8,648 bases of DNA from Aquificota bacterium (GCA_013153795.1 JAADDV010000033.1:1-8648); one strand, 5' to 3'; shown: positions 1 through 6,826, numbered from the stretch's first letter. The notes: generated by a model not told the origin, from the letters alone. A program made the numbers and translations.

Positions 1-218
1 GTAATAAGAATAAAAATTCCCATAACAACAAATCCTAAAACTAGGACTGAAATTGAAGCATGACTGATTATGCTGTTTATAATAAATGCTGAGGCTAAAG
101 GTATAGATAAAGCTAAAATACCTTCTAAAGCAGAATAATATAAAACATAAAAAAGATGCTTTTTTTCCTTTTTTATAACATCATAAGCGCCTATTATTAT
201 CTCTTTTTTTAATCCCAT
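1..218 (-). CDS. N-terminus of a probable ABC exporter membrane domain (partial, runs off left edge)
   Basis: An open frame starts at ATG 218-216 and stays open to the window edge, giving 72 codons. The protein begins MGLKKEIIIGAYDVIKKEKK, a short basic amphipathic lead, then a hydrophobic segment (about residues 21-48, containing LEGILALSIPLASAFIINSI) and a second one (about 55-72). The pattern 'LSLAIPLA...x(I/V)N(T/S)I' at the first transmembrane helix is, from knowledge of the family, typical of type I ABC exporters in the peptide or type I secretion group, where a six-helix membrane domain precedes the ATPase. No ATPase motif is visible because the gene is cut. The ribosome-binding site is weak (AAGGG about 7 bases upstream). 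It lies beyond the lon terminator, so it probably has its own transcription start. The coding call is fairly secure; the family is an inference from one hydrophobic segment. Confidence 0.55.
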   Translation of the reverse strand, partial: MGLKKEIIIGAYDVIKKEKKHLFYVLYYSALEGILALSIPLASAFIINSIISHASISVLVLGFVVMGIFILI

Positions 219-290
219 TCTCTGCCCTTAGAAATTTTAAATTAGAAAATAGAAAATAAAGAAGATTTTAAGATAAAAAATGATTTAAAA

Positions 291-323
291 CAGAAAAAGA
301 CAAAGACCTCCTAAAAGAGGTCT
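291..323 (-). terminator. Rho-independent terminator after lon
   Basis: An inverted repeat AGACCTC (304-310) / GAGGTCT (317-323) forms a 7-bp stem with a 6-base loop. It begins 13 bases after the lon stop codon. Read on the minus strand, the stem is followed by TTTGTCTTTTTCTG, a T-rich but interrupted tract. This is the only GC-containing hairpin in an intergenic region of this AT-rich window. It should end the trmD-hsp20-lon transcript and separate it from the gene at the left edge. The imperfect T tract lowers certainty about efficiency. Confidence 0.75.
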
Positions 324-335
324 AAAAGGTCTAAT

Positions 336-2786
336 CTAAGAAACTACTTCTTTCTCTTTTTTCTTTGTAGTTTTTTTATTACTTTTCTTTTTATTTTTCT
401 TTGCTTTTTCTAAAATTTCTTCAAAATCTTTTATAGCTATTGGGAAGACCTCATCTATATGCTCTACAAATACAAGATTTAATGATTTTCTGGCAAATGG
501 TGGAAGGTCTTCCATAACTTCGTCTTTGTTGTCTTTTGGAAGAATAACAGTTTTTATATCAGCTCTTTTGGCTGCAAGGATTTTTTCTTTTAATCCACCA
601 ACAGGAAGAACTCTTCCTCTGAGGGTTATTTCTCCTGTCATTGCAACATCAGCTTTTACTGGCTTTTGGGTAAATAAAGAAAATATAGCTGTTGTTATGG
701 CAATTCCTGCTGATGGTCCATCCTTTGGTATTGCTCCAGCAGGGACATGAACATGAACATCATATTTTTGAAAATCTTTAGGGTCTATTCCATACTCTTC
801 AGATTTTGATTTTACATAAGAAAGGGCTGTCATAGCACTTTCTTTCATTACATCTCCTAGTGAACCTGTAAGGATAAGCTGCCCTTTTCCTGGCATTCTT
901 GTAGCTTCTATTTTTAGTATTTCTCCTCCAACTTCTGTCCATGCAAGACCTGTAACAACTCCTATTTCATCTTCTTTTTCTTTTTCAGGCATATATAAAG
1001 GTGCTCCGAGGAACTTTTTAACAAGGGATTTTGTTACTCTGTATTTTTTCTTCTTTCCTGTAAGGGCTATTTCTTTTGCTATTTTTCTTAAAACAGCATT
1101 TATCTGTCTTTCTAAGCTTCTAACTCCTGCTTCCCTTGTATAATGCCTAATAAGAAACTTAAGTCCACTGTCTGTAAACTCTACATATTTTTCACTTAGA
1201 CCGTTTTCTTTAAGCTGTCTAGGAATTAGATACTGTTTAGCGATATAGAGTTTTTCTTCCTCTGAATATCCTGGAATTCTTATTATTTCCATTCTATCTA
1301 ACAAAGGTCTTGGTATTGTGTCTATTCTGTTTGCTGTGCATATAAACATTACTTCTGATAAATCAAAAGGAACTCCTAAATAGTGGTCTACAAACTCTTT
1401 GTTTTGTTCAGGGTCTAAAACCTCAAGTAGTGCTGAAGCTGGGTCTCCTCTAAAATCTGATGCAAGTTTGTCAACTTCATCTAGCATAAAAACAGGATTT
1501 TTTGTTCCTGCCTGTTTTATCCCCTGTATAATTCTTCCAGGCATAGCTCCTACATATGTTCTTCTGTGTCCTCTTATTTCTGCTTCGTCTCTAACGCCTC
1601 CTAGAGATTGTCTCACAAACTTTCTTCCTAAAGCTTTTGCTATAGATTTTCCTAAAGATGTTTTACCAACTCCTGGTGGTCCTACAAAGCAAAGGATAGG
1701 TCCTTTTATACCTCTTCCTTTTTTTAATTTTTGAACAGCAAGATATTCAAGAATTCTTTCTTTTACTTTTTCAAGGTCGTAATGGTCTTGGTCTAAAATC
1801 TTTTTGGCTCTTTTTAAATCAAGTTTGTCTTTTGTTCTTTTATTCCATGGAAGTTCTACAAGCCAGTCTAGATACGTTCTGATAACAGCTGCTTCAGCTG
1901 AATCTGGGTGCATCTTTTCTAGTCTTTTTAGCTGTTTTAATGCTTCTTCTTTTACTTCTTCTGGCATTCCAGCTTTCTCTATTTTTTCTATATATCTTTC
2001 TATTTCTTCCTGCTTTTCATCTCTTTCTCCTAGTTCTTCCTGAATAGCCTTTATCTGCTGTCTTAAGAAATACTCTCTTTGGTCTTTTTCCATAGACTCT
2101 CTAGCAGCAATTCTTATCTTATGCTGTATCTCTAAAAGACCAACTTCTTTAAGAAGAAGATTGTGAACCTCTCTAAGTCTTTCTATAGGGTCTATTATTT
2201 CAAGAATTTTTTGAGCTTCCTGAGATTTTAAATCAAGAATAGATGCTACTAAATCTGCAAGTTTTCCAGGTTCTTCAACAGACCTAATAATTTCTAAAAG
2301 GTCTGGAAGAATTTGTTTTCCTAAGGCGATAGCCTTATCAAGTAAATCCTTTATTGAGTGAATAAGAGCTTCAACTTCTATACTTTCTTCTACTGTTTCA
2401 GGTTCTTTAATAATCTCAACATTTACTTTGTATAAATCTCCCTCTTTTCTAAATTCCTTTATTTTTGCTCTTGCTACTCCCTGAACAAGAATTTTTATTC
2501 TATCATCTTCAAGTTTCATCATTTTTAAAATAGTAGCAACTGTTCCTATCTGATAAATATCATCTGCTCCTGGCTCTTCTATATCCTTATCTTTTTGTAA
2601 AGAAAGAAAAATATATCTATCTTTGTTTTCTATAGCTTCCTCTATAGCATTAATAGAAAAACTTCTTCCAACAAAAATAGGAAAAACCATATGGGGAAAT
2701 ATAACTAAATCTCTTATAGGAAGTAAAGGAAGCTCTTTGGGTATGGGGATTTCTATACTTTCTTCTTCAAATGGTGATTTTAGCAT
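336..2786 (-). CDS. lon: ATP-dependent protease Lon (LonA type)
   Basis: Lon is a cytoplasmic homohexameric AAA+ protease that unfolds and degrades misfolded and short-lived regulatory proteins. The 816-residue product has the full LonA order. An N-terminal substrate-binding domain spans about 18-210 (starting LPLLPIRDLVIFPHMVFPI), followed by a helical/coiled-coil linker at about 210-320. The AAA+ module has Walker A GPPGVGKT at 369-376, Walker B FMLDE with D436/E437 and sensor Asn486. The protease domain has catalytic Ser692 in DGPSAG and Lys735 in GLKEK, 43 residues apart as in E. coli Lon. The last ~23 residues (794-816) are an odd lysine-rich tail with 12 lysines. The start is ATG with a strong AGGAGGT site (2791-2797) that lies inside the end of the upstream sHsp gene, whose stop is 2 bases away, so translation is probably coupled. 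Identity is essentially certain. Confidence 0.98.
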   Translation of the reverse strand: MLKSPFEEESIEIPIPKELPLLPIRDLVIFPHMVFPIFVGRSFSINAIEEAIENKDRYIFLSLQKDKDIEEPGADDIYQIGTVATILKMMKLEDDRIKILVQGVARAKIKEFRKEGDLYKVNVEIIKEPETVEESIEVEALIHSIKDLLDKAIALGKQILPDLLEIIRSVEEPGKLADLVASILDLKSQEAQKILEIIDPIERLREVHNLLLKEVGLLEIQHKIRIAARESMEKDQREYFLRQQIKAIQEELGERDEKQEEIERYIEKIEKAGMPEEVKEEALKQLKRLEKMHPDSAEAAVIRTYLDWLVELPWNKRTKDKLDLKRAKKILDQDHYDLEKVKERILEYLAVQKLKKGRGIKGPILCFVGPPGVGKTSLGKSIAKALGRKFVRQSLGGVRDEAEIRGHRRTYVGAMPGRIIQGIKQAGTKNPVFMLDEVDKLASDFRGDPASALLEVLDPEQNKEFVDHYLGVPFDLSEVMFICTANRIDTIPRPLLDRMEIIRIPGYSEEEKLYIAKQYLIPRQLKENGLSEKYVEFTDSGLKFLIRHYTREAGVRSLERQINAVLRKIAKEIALTGKKKKYRVTKSLVKKFLGAPLYMPEKEKEDEIGVVTGLAWTEVGGEILKIEATRMPGKGQLILTGSLGDVMKESAMTALSYVKSKSEEYGIDPKDFQKYDVHVHVPAGAIPKDGPSAGIAITTAIFSLFTQKPVKADVAMTGEITLRGRVLPVGGLKEKILAAKRADIKTVILPKDNKDEVMEDLPPFARKSLNLVFVEHIDEVFPIAIKDFEEILEKAKKNKKKSNKKTTKKKEKEVVS

Positions 2787-2788
2787 AT

Positions 2789-3127
2789 TTACCTCCTGAT
2801 TATTATTTTCATAGAACTTTTTAAATAAAACTCATTTTTAGCTTTTGGAATTTCTATAAATAAAACTCCATTTTGCAGATACGCTGTCGATTTTTCTATA
2901 TTTAGAAACTCTTTAAAATATATTTTTCTTTGAAAAACTCCATAATGTCTTTCCATTACAATAAATTTTCCTTTTAGTGAACTTTTTTTAATTCCTTTTA
3001 TTTCTATAGATTGTTCTGAAGCTAAAATTTCTAAATCTTCTGGAAAAACTCCAGGTAAATCAACAGCAATATAAAATTTTTCACTATCTTCCGTTATATC
3101 AACAGGAGGTTTTTGTATATTTATCAT
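2789..3127 (-). CDS. Small heat-shock protein, Hsp20/alpha-crystallin family, minimal form
   Basis: sHsps are ATP-independent chaperones that hold unfolding proteins until they are refolded or degraded. I place the start at ATG 3127, giving 112 residues, because GAGGG sits 5 bases upstream. A TTG at 3139, directly after the trmD stop with AAGG upstream, would add MRET and is the alternative. The alpha-crystallin domain fills nearly the whole protein (about 7-95): VDLPGVFPEDLEI, ERHYGVFQRKIYF and the A-x-L-x-NGVLxIxIPK signature (TAYLQNGVLFIEIPK, residues 81-95). The end KIIIRR supplies an I-x-I anchor (I108, I110). The usual 30-40 residue N-terminal arm is almost absent, leaving only about 6 residues. 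It sits between trmD and lon with 12-base and 2-base gaps. Chaperone plus protease in one transcript fits a proteostasis pair. Confidence 0.9.
   Translation of the reverse strand: MINIQKPPVDITEDSEKFYIAVDLPGVFPEDLEILASEQSIEIKGIKKSSLKGKFIVMERHYGVFQRKIYFKEFLNIEKSTAYLQNGVLFIEIPKAKNEFYLKSSMKIIIRR
2791..2797 (-). promoter_or_regulatory. Ribosome-binding site of lon embedded in the hsp20 stop region
   Basis: On the minus strand the sequence reads AGG AGG TAA, then two bases, then the ATG of lon. AGGAGGT is a near-perfect Shine-Dalgarno core with 4 bases between it and the ATG. The same bases encode the last two arginines and stop codon of the sHsp. Ribosomes finishing hsp20 therefore end on the initiation site of lon, an arrangement expected to couple the two translations. 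Confidence 0.85.
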
Positions 3128-3139
3128 GGTTTCCCTCAA

Positions 3140-3901
3140 TTATACCTTAATTTTTTTTAAAAACTCTTCAAAAGTTCTATTTTCTTTTATAAAGAGAAGC
3201 ATTTTCTTATCTACTTCTGATAGATTTGCTGTATTTAATAAATCTGGCCTTTTCTTATATGTATTTTCAAGTTGTTTCCATCTTCTCCAAAAAGCAATTT
3301 TTTTATGGTCTCCTGAAGTAAGAATCTCAGGAACTTTCATTCCTCTATATTCAGCTGGTCTTGTATAGTTTGGATATCCTAAAAGACCATCATTAAATGA
3401 ATCAGCTCTTAAACTATCTGTATCTCCAACAACGCCGGGAATAAGTCTTATAACAGCATCCATTATCACCAAAGCTGCTGGCTCTCCACCTGAAAGAATA
3501 AAATCTCCTATTGAAACTTCTTCATCAACTATTGTTTTTACTCTTTCATCAACTCCTTCATATCTTCCACAAATAATCATTATTTCCTTTTTTTCAGAAA
3601 GCTCCTTTGCAAAATTTTGGTCAAATCTTCTTCCCCAGGGCTCGGTAATAAGCACATAGGGATTATGTCCTTTTTCTTTTATATAGTCGTAAGCTTCAAA
3701 TATAGGCTCAGGTTTTAAAAGCATCCCAGGGCCGCCGCCATAAACAACATCGTCTACTGTTTTATGTTTATCTTTTGAAAAATCTCTTAAATTCAAAGTC
3801 TCAATAGATACAAGGCCTTTTTGTATACCTCTTGAAACTATTCCTGTTTCTTTAAAACAATCAAAAAAATGAGGAAATATAGTTAACACGAAGAATCTCA
3901 T
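3140..3901 (-). CDS. trmD: tRNA (guanine37-N1)-methyltransferase TrmD
   Basis: TrmD transfers a methyl group from S-adenosylmethionine to N1 of G37 next to the anticodon, which prevents +1 frameshifting. It is a cytoplasmic SPOUT-fold dimer with a trefoil knot. The 253 residues match the usual length. Visible motifs are YGGGPGMLLKPEPIFEAYDY (54-73), ICGRYEGVDERV (110-121), the knot segment EEVSIGDFILSGGE (127-140), LGYPNYTRPAEYRG (174-187) and SGDHKKIAFWR (196-206) with catalytic Asp198. The SPQG loop found in most TrmD is EPWG here (87-90). The start ATG has AAGGA 6 bases upstream. The usual neighbours rpsP, rimM and rplS are not in the window. Instead it leads an sHsp and lon, and a candidate promoter lies just upstream. 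Confidence 0.97.
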   Translation of the reverse strand: MRFFVLTIFPHFFDCFKETGIVSRGIQKGLVSIETLNLRDFSKDKHKTVDDVVYGGGPGMLLKPEPIFEAYDYIKEKGHNPYVLITEPWGRRFDQNFAKELSEKKEIMIICGRYEGVDERVKTIVDEEVSIGDFILSGGEPAALVIMDAVIRLIPGVVGDTDSLRADSFNDGLLGYPNYTRPAEYRGMKVPEILTSGDHKKIAFWRRWKQLENTYKKRPDLLNTANLSEVDKKMLLFIKENRTFEEFLKKIKV

Positions 3902-3927
3902 TTTTTTCCTTTTAAGATTTTTCTTTA

Positions 3928-3956
3928 ATGATAAAGTTGAAAATTAATAATAACAA
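3928..3956 (-). promoter_or_regulatory. Candidate sigma70-type promoter for trmD-hsp20-lon
   Basis: On the minus strand TTGTTA (3956-3951) is followed after 17 bases by TATCAT (3933-3928). This matches the -35 and -10 consensus at four and five of six positions, with ideal spacing. A start near 3921 would leave a leader of about 20 bases containing the AAGGA site of trmD. The whole 3902-4141 gap is so AT-rich that such matches arise easily; TTGTAA-17-TATTTT further upstream is a second candidate. I see no ORF, RNA gene or GC-containing hairpin elsewhere in this gap. Confidence 0.4.
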
Positions 3957-4141
3957 AAAATATGTTAAAACAGTATCTATTACAAATTTTAAGTAGTAGT
4001 TTTTTAAATAAATCTAAATTCAAGTTTAGCAAATAAAAGCCTACAAATTTATAAAATTAAAAACTAAAAGATTTTAAGTATTGCAACAAAAATCGAAATG
4101 AATGAGAAAAATCAAATGTAATAAAAATTTTTAATTTAAAC

Positions 4142-5209
4142 CTATCTGATTTTTAATGTAGATAAAGCTATAATTGCAAGAATTATAGATATTATCCACA
4201 TTCTAACAACAATTTTTGGTTCTGGCATTCCTTTTAACTCAAAATGATGATGAAGGGGAGCTCTTTTAAAAAGTCTTTTTCCTCCTGTTATTTTAAAATA
4301 AGCAACCTGAAGAATAACAGAAAGAGTTTCTATTACAAAAATTCCTCCTACTATAGCAAGAATAATTTCCTGTTTTGTTATTATTGCAACTGTTCCAAGA
4401 ACAGCTCCAATAGATAAAGCTCCTGCATCTCCCATAAACATTTCAGCAGGAAAAGAGTTAAACCATAAAAATCCAAGTCCTGCTCCAAGAAGAGCCATAA
4501 GAAAAACCATAAGCTCACCACTTCCAGCTATATAAGGAATATGAAGATATGAAGATAAAACAGCATGACCTGTTATATAAGCAAAAATTGCAAAAGCTGC
4601 AGCAGATATGAGGGAAGGTCCTATTGCAAGACCATCTAGTCCATCTGTTAGATTAACAGCATTTGAAGTTCCAACAATTATAAAAATCATAAATAGTATG
4701 TAAAAAATTCCCAAATCAAGTTGAACAGATTTTAAAAAAGGAAAATACAAATGTGTATCAAAACCTGGATAGTAATATAAAGCAAGAGAAACAACTGTAG
4801 CTACAAAAAGCTGGGCTAAAAACTTAGCTTTTGATGAAAGGCCTTTTTTTGTTTTGATTTTAATATAATCATCTAGTCCTCCAATTATAGCAAAAGAAAC
4901 TAAAACAAAAAGAGTAATCCATACATAAAAATTATCAAGTCTGCACCATAAAAGAGAGGATATCAAAACAGAAATGACTATTAAAACTCCTCCCATTGTA
5001 GGAGTATGTTTTTTGGCTATATGAGTATCAGGAGTATACTCTCTTACATATCCACCTTTTTTATTTTGAAAAAGCTTTAATTTTCTTATTACATAAGGTC
5101 CTAATATAAGGGAAATTGCAAAAGATGTGATAAGAGCGTAAAAAGCTCTAAAAGTTATATATTTAAAAAGATTTATATCTAAAAGCTGATAAAAAATATG
5201 ATACAGCAT
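4142..5209 (-). CDS. mraY: Phospho-N-acetylmuramoyl-pentapeptide-transferase MraY
   Basis: MraY is the inner-membrane enzyme that transfers phospho-MurNAc-pentapeptide from UDP to undecaprenyl phosphate, making lipid I, the first membrane step of peptidoglycan synthesis. The 355-residue protein has about ten hydrophobic segments and all family signatures: KKHTPTMGG (66-74), GGLDDYIK with Asp113/Asp114 (110-117), NAVNLTDGLDGL (183-194, Asp189 and Asp192), FMGDAGALSIG (258-268, Asp261) and APLHHHFE (317-324, His320-322). The length fits full-length MraY. The ATG lies directly after the stop of the upstream methyltransferase gene with no spare base; the site AGGGAA sits about 9 bases upstream, inside that gene, so coupling is likely. 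It is apart from a mur/fts (dcw) cluster, as no other wall-synthesis gene is present. No convincing terminator follows it. Confidence 0.97.
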   Translation of the reverse strand: MLYHIFYQLLDINLFKYITFRAFYALITSFAISLILGPYVIRKLKLFQNKKGGYVREYTPDTHIAKKHTPTMGGVLIVISVLISSLLWCRLDNFYVWITLFVLVSFAIIGGLDDYIKIKTKKGLSSKAKFLAQLFVATVVSLALYYYPGFDTHLYFPFLKSVQLDLGIFYILFMIFIIVGTSNAVNLTDGLDGLAIGPSLISAAAFAIFAYITGHAVLSSYLHIPYIAGSGELMVFLMALLGAGLGFLWFNSFPAEMFMGDAGALSIGAVLGTVAIITKQEIILAIVGGIFVIETLSVILQVAYFKITGGKRLFKRAPLHHHFELKGMPEPKIVVRMWIISIILAIIALSTLKIR

Positions 5210-5788
5210 TTAAATATTTTCCCTGTTTACTGAAAATAATCTGTCCATTATAATAGCTGCAGCATTTCTAACAGAAAGGTGATTATACTCTCCAGGTCCT
5301 AAAATCGGCTCTAAAACATAATCACAGCTAGAAACTAACTCTTCAGGCATTCCCCATCCTGTCCCAAAAAGAAGAAGAAAAACATCTTCTTTCTTTTCTA
5401 TTTCTTTTCTCATCTGAGAATAAGATACTGTTTGAGGATATTTTTTTGCTGAAGTTGCAATAAGTTTTGGCTTTTTGCCTGTATCCTTTTCTATCTTTTC
5501 TATAACTTCAGTTAAAGAGGAAGCAAGTTTTACTAGTTTTGCAGCTTCTGCTCTCCTTGGATTAAAAGAACTTCCAAATCCTTCCAGCCAGTATTTAATC
5601 TGTTCTGAAATCACAAATTGCTGTGCTTCTAAAGGTTGAACGATATAATATCCTCCAAGTTCATATGTTCTTGCAGGTCTGGCTATGTCGTGAAAATCCA
5701 AGGTTGTAAAAGATGTAACAACCCACTTTTTATCTTTATTAACAGCTGGATAGTGAACTACAGATATAAACACATGATTATTTTTCAT
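5210..5788 (-). CDS. SPOUT-fold RNA methyltransferase, PF09936-like (TM1570 type)
   Basis: This 192-residue protein resembles the SAM-dependent RNA methyltransferase family PF09936, represented by Thermotoga TM1570. The N-terminus HVFISVVHYPAVNKDKKWV and the segment TSFTTLDFHDIARPARTYEL (25-44) fit that family. The C-terminal half has the knot-type SAM motifs FGTGWGMPEEL (141-151) and EPILGPGEYNHLSVRNAAAI (160-179), followed by LDRL-like MDRLF. SPOUT enzymes methylate tRNA or rRNA as dimers; the target of this family is not known to me. From memory, members occur next to or fused with TrmD in several lineages. Here trmD is on the same strand but beyond mraY. The start ATG overlaps the upstream stop by four bases (ATGA), with GAGGA inside the upstream gene, so translation is likely coupled. 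Family call is good; substrate is open. Confidence 0.85.
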   Translation of the reverse strand: MKNNHVFISVVHYPAVNKDKKWVVTSFTTLDFHDIARPARTYELGGYYIVQPLEAQQFVISEQIKYWLEGFGSSFNPRRAEAAKLVKLASSLTEVIEKIEKDTGKKPKLIATSAKKYPQTVSYSQMRKEIEKKEDVFLLLFGTGWGMPEELVSSCDYVLEPILGPGEYNHLSVRNAAAIIMDRLFSVNRENI

Positions 5789-6438
5789 TTATTTTCCTCT
5801 TGATATTTAACATACTTAACTGTTCCATCAGCAAAATGAATTTCTCTTGGAAAGAATTTTACTATAAGCTCAGATAAAGAAGCTTCTTTAACAAATTTAT
5901 GGTCTGGGTTTTTTTTATCATAAACAAAAGAGACTTCATATTTTAATCTTTCATTTGGTTTTATTTTTGTTCCTCTAAAGAAATTAAGAGCTTTATTTAT
6001 GTTTATATCTGTTTCCATAAGTTTTTTACCTTCTTTATTAAAAATAACAACCTTACCTTTTACAGCATAAAGAGGTTTTTTAAGTTTGTTTACAAACTCC
6101 ATCTTTAGAATTATCTGGTCATTTCTTTTCCACAAACTTTCTTTTATAGAAGCTTTTTCGAACTTTTTTTTGAGAACCTTATAACTTATTATTTCTTCTG
6201 GTTTTTGAATTTGAACAACAGGATTTTCAATTTTTAAAGGAGGTTTTCTTTGAGAAAAAGAAAACCCTTTTTGTTCTGATAAAGACTGTTGAGAAGTATT
6301 TTTTTGTTCTAAAGATTGTATTCTTTTTTCAAGCTGATTTATTTTTTCTTCAAGTCTTTTTACTTTTTCTTCTAAAGTTTCAGCTTTAGAAAAATTAAAA
6401 AAAAGAAATAGAAGAAAAAAATTAAATAGATATTTCAT
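5785..6438 (-). CDS. Exported coiled-coil protein of unknown function
   Basis: I do not recognise this 217-residue gene by name. Residues 1-19 form a signal peptide: MKYLF, then an F/L-rich core, then a SKA|E type I cleavage site without a lipobox Cys. Residues 20-47 form a heptad-patterned coiled coil (LEEKVKRLEEKINQLEKRIQ). A polar Q/S/K/P linker runs from 48 to about 85. A C-terminal domain (about 95-210) looks like a beta-sandwich: KMEFVNKLKKPLYAVKGKVV followed by FNKEGKKL resembles FxLYD- or DUF3426-like extracytoplasmic domains, by pattern only. It is thus probably periplasmic and oligomeric through the coiled coil. GGAG lies 8 bases before the ATG. It sits between secG and the RNA methyltransferase gene, in the same transcription unit as mraY, so an envelope role is a reasonable but untested guess. 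Confidence 0.75.
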   Translation of the reverse strand: MKYLFNFFLLFLFFNFSKAETLEEKVKRLEEKINQLEKRIQSLEQKNTSQQSLSEQKGFSFSQRKPPLKIENPVVQIQKPEEIISYKVLKKKFEKASIKESLWKRNDQIILKMEFVNKLKKPLYAVKGKVVIFNKEGKKLMETDININKALNFFRGTKIKPNERLKYEVSFVYDKKNPDHKFVKEASLSELIVKFFPREIHFADGTVKYVKYQEENK

Positions 6439-6458
6439 TTTTTCTTCTCCAGCAGATT

Positions 6459-6824
6459 TTATTTAGCTGGATTTTCTTCTTTTTTATCTTCAGGAATTTG
6501 TATATCTACTGGTTGTTGAGTCTGCTGCTGAGAAGAAGGCACTACAGGTTGTTCAGGTAAATCAGATATAACAGTTGAGGACTTTATCATATGATGATGA
6601 ATTAAAGATAAAGCTAAAACTAAAGCCATAAAAATACCACCAAGCCAATATGTAATTTTTGTTAAAACAGTTGAAGCTCCAGCTCCTAAAACAGCAGCGG
6701 CAGCCCCTGCTCCAAAAACGGCTCCAACTTCCGCCCCTTTCGTTTTTTGCATAAGAATAACAATAATAAGAAGAATAGCATCAATAACAAGAATAACAGA
6801 AAGGATTGTATATAAAAGTTCCAT
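6459..6824 (-). CDS. secG: Protein translocase subunit SecG
   Basis: SecG is the small auxiliary subunit of the SecYEG channel and assists SecA-driven export across the inner membrane. The 121-residue protein has two membrane helices (about 3-25 and 56-76). Between them is the family signature: LLIIVILMQKTKGAEVG (18-34) then a Gly/Ala-rich loop VFGAGAAAAVLGAGAS (36-51) and LTKITYWLGGIF (54-65). The C-terminal ~45 residues are a hydrophilic Pro/Gln/Glu tail, poorly conserved in SecG generally. The start ATG has GGAGG about 7 bases upstream, within the last codons of tpiA, whose stop is 2 bases before. Adjacency of tpiA and secG is common in bacteria and supports the call. Confidence 0.95.
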   Translation of the reverse strand: MELLYTILSVILVIDAILLIIVILMQKTKGAEVGAVFGAGAAAAVLGAGASTVLTKITYWLGGIFMALVLALSLIHHHMIKSSTVISDLPEQPVVPSSQQQTQQPVDIQIPEDKKEENPAK

Positions 6825-6826
6825 TT

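Noticed and set aside
526..3368. Open frames on the plus strand at 526-750, 1399-1734, 1804-2043 and 3126-3368
   Set aside because: They lie antisense inside lon and trmD, have no convincing ribosome-binding sites and low-complexity Ser/Phe-rich products, as expected from the complement of Lys/Glu-rich coding sequence.
3986..4080. Direct repeat ATTTTAAGTA at 3986-3995 and 4071-4080 in the mraY-trmD gap
   Set aside because: A 10-base repeat of A/T-rich sequence within 240 bases is within chance expectation, and there are no further copies with regular spacing.
4118..4141. Possible terminator after mraY formed by the AT palindrome TAAAAATTTTTA
   Set aside because: The palindrome has no GC pairs and no loop, so it would not form a stable hairpin. 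Such sequences are expected by chance in this base composition.
3902..4141. A small RNA, riboswitch or tRNA in the mraY-trmD gap
   Set aside because: The gap is nearly all A/T, with no GC-containing stem, no tRNA-like cloverleaf and no conserved aptamer motif I can recognise.
5785..6438. The exported protein as a lipoprotein or as a YbgF/CpoB-type Tol-Pal coordinator
   Set aside because: There is no Cys at the signal cleavage site, so it is not a lipoprotein. Although CpoB also starts with a coiled coil, no TPR repeats follow here; the C-terminus looks beta-rich instead.
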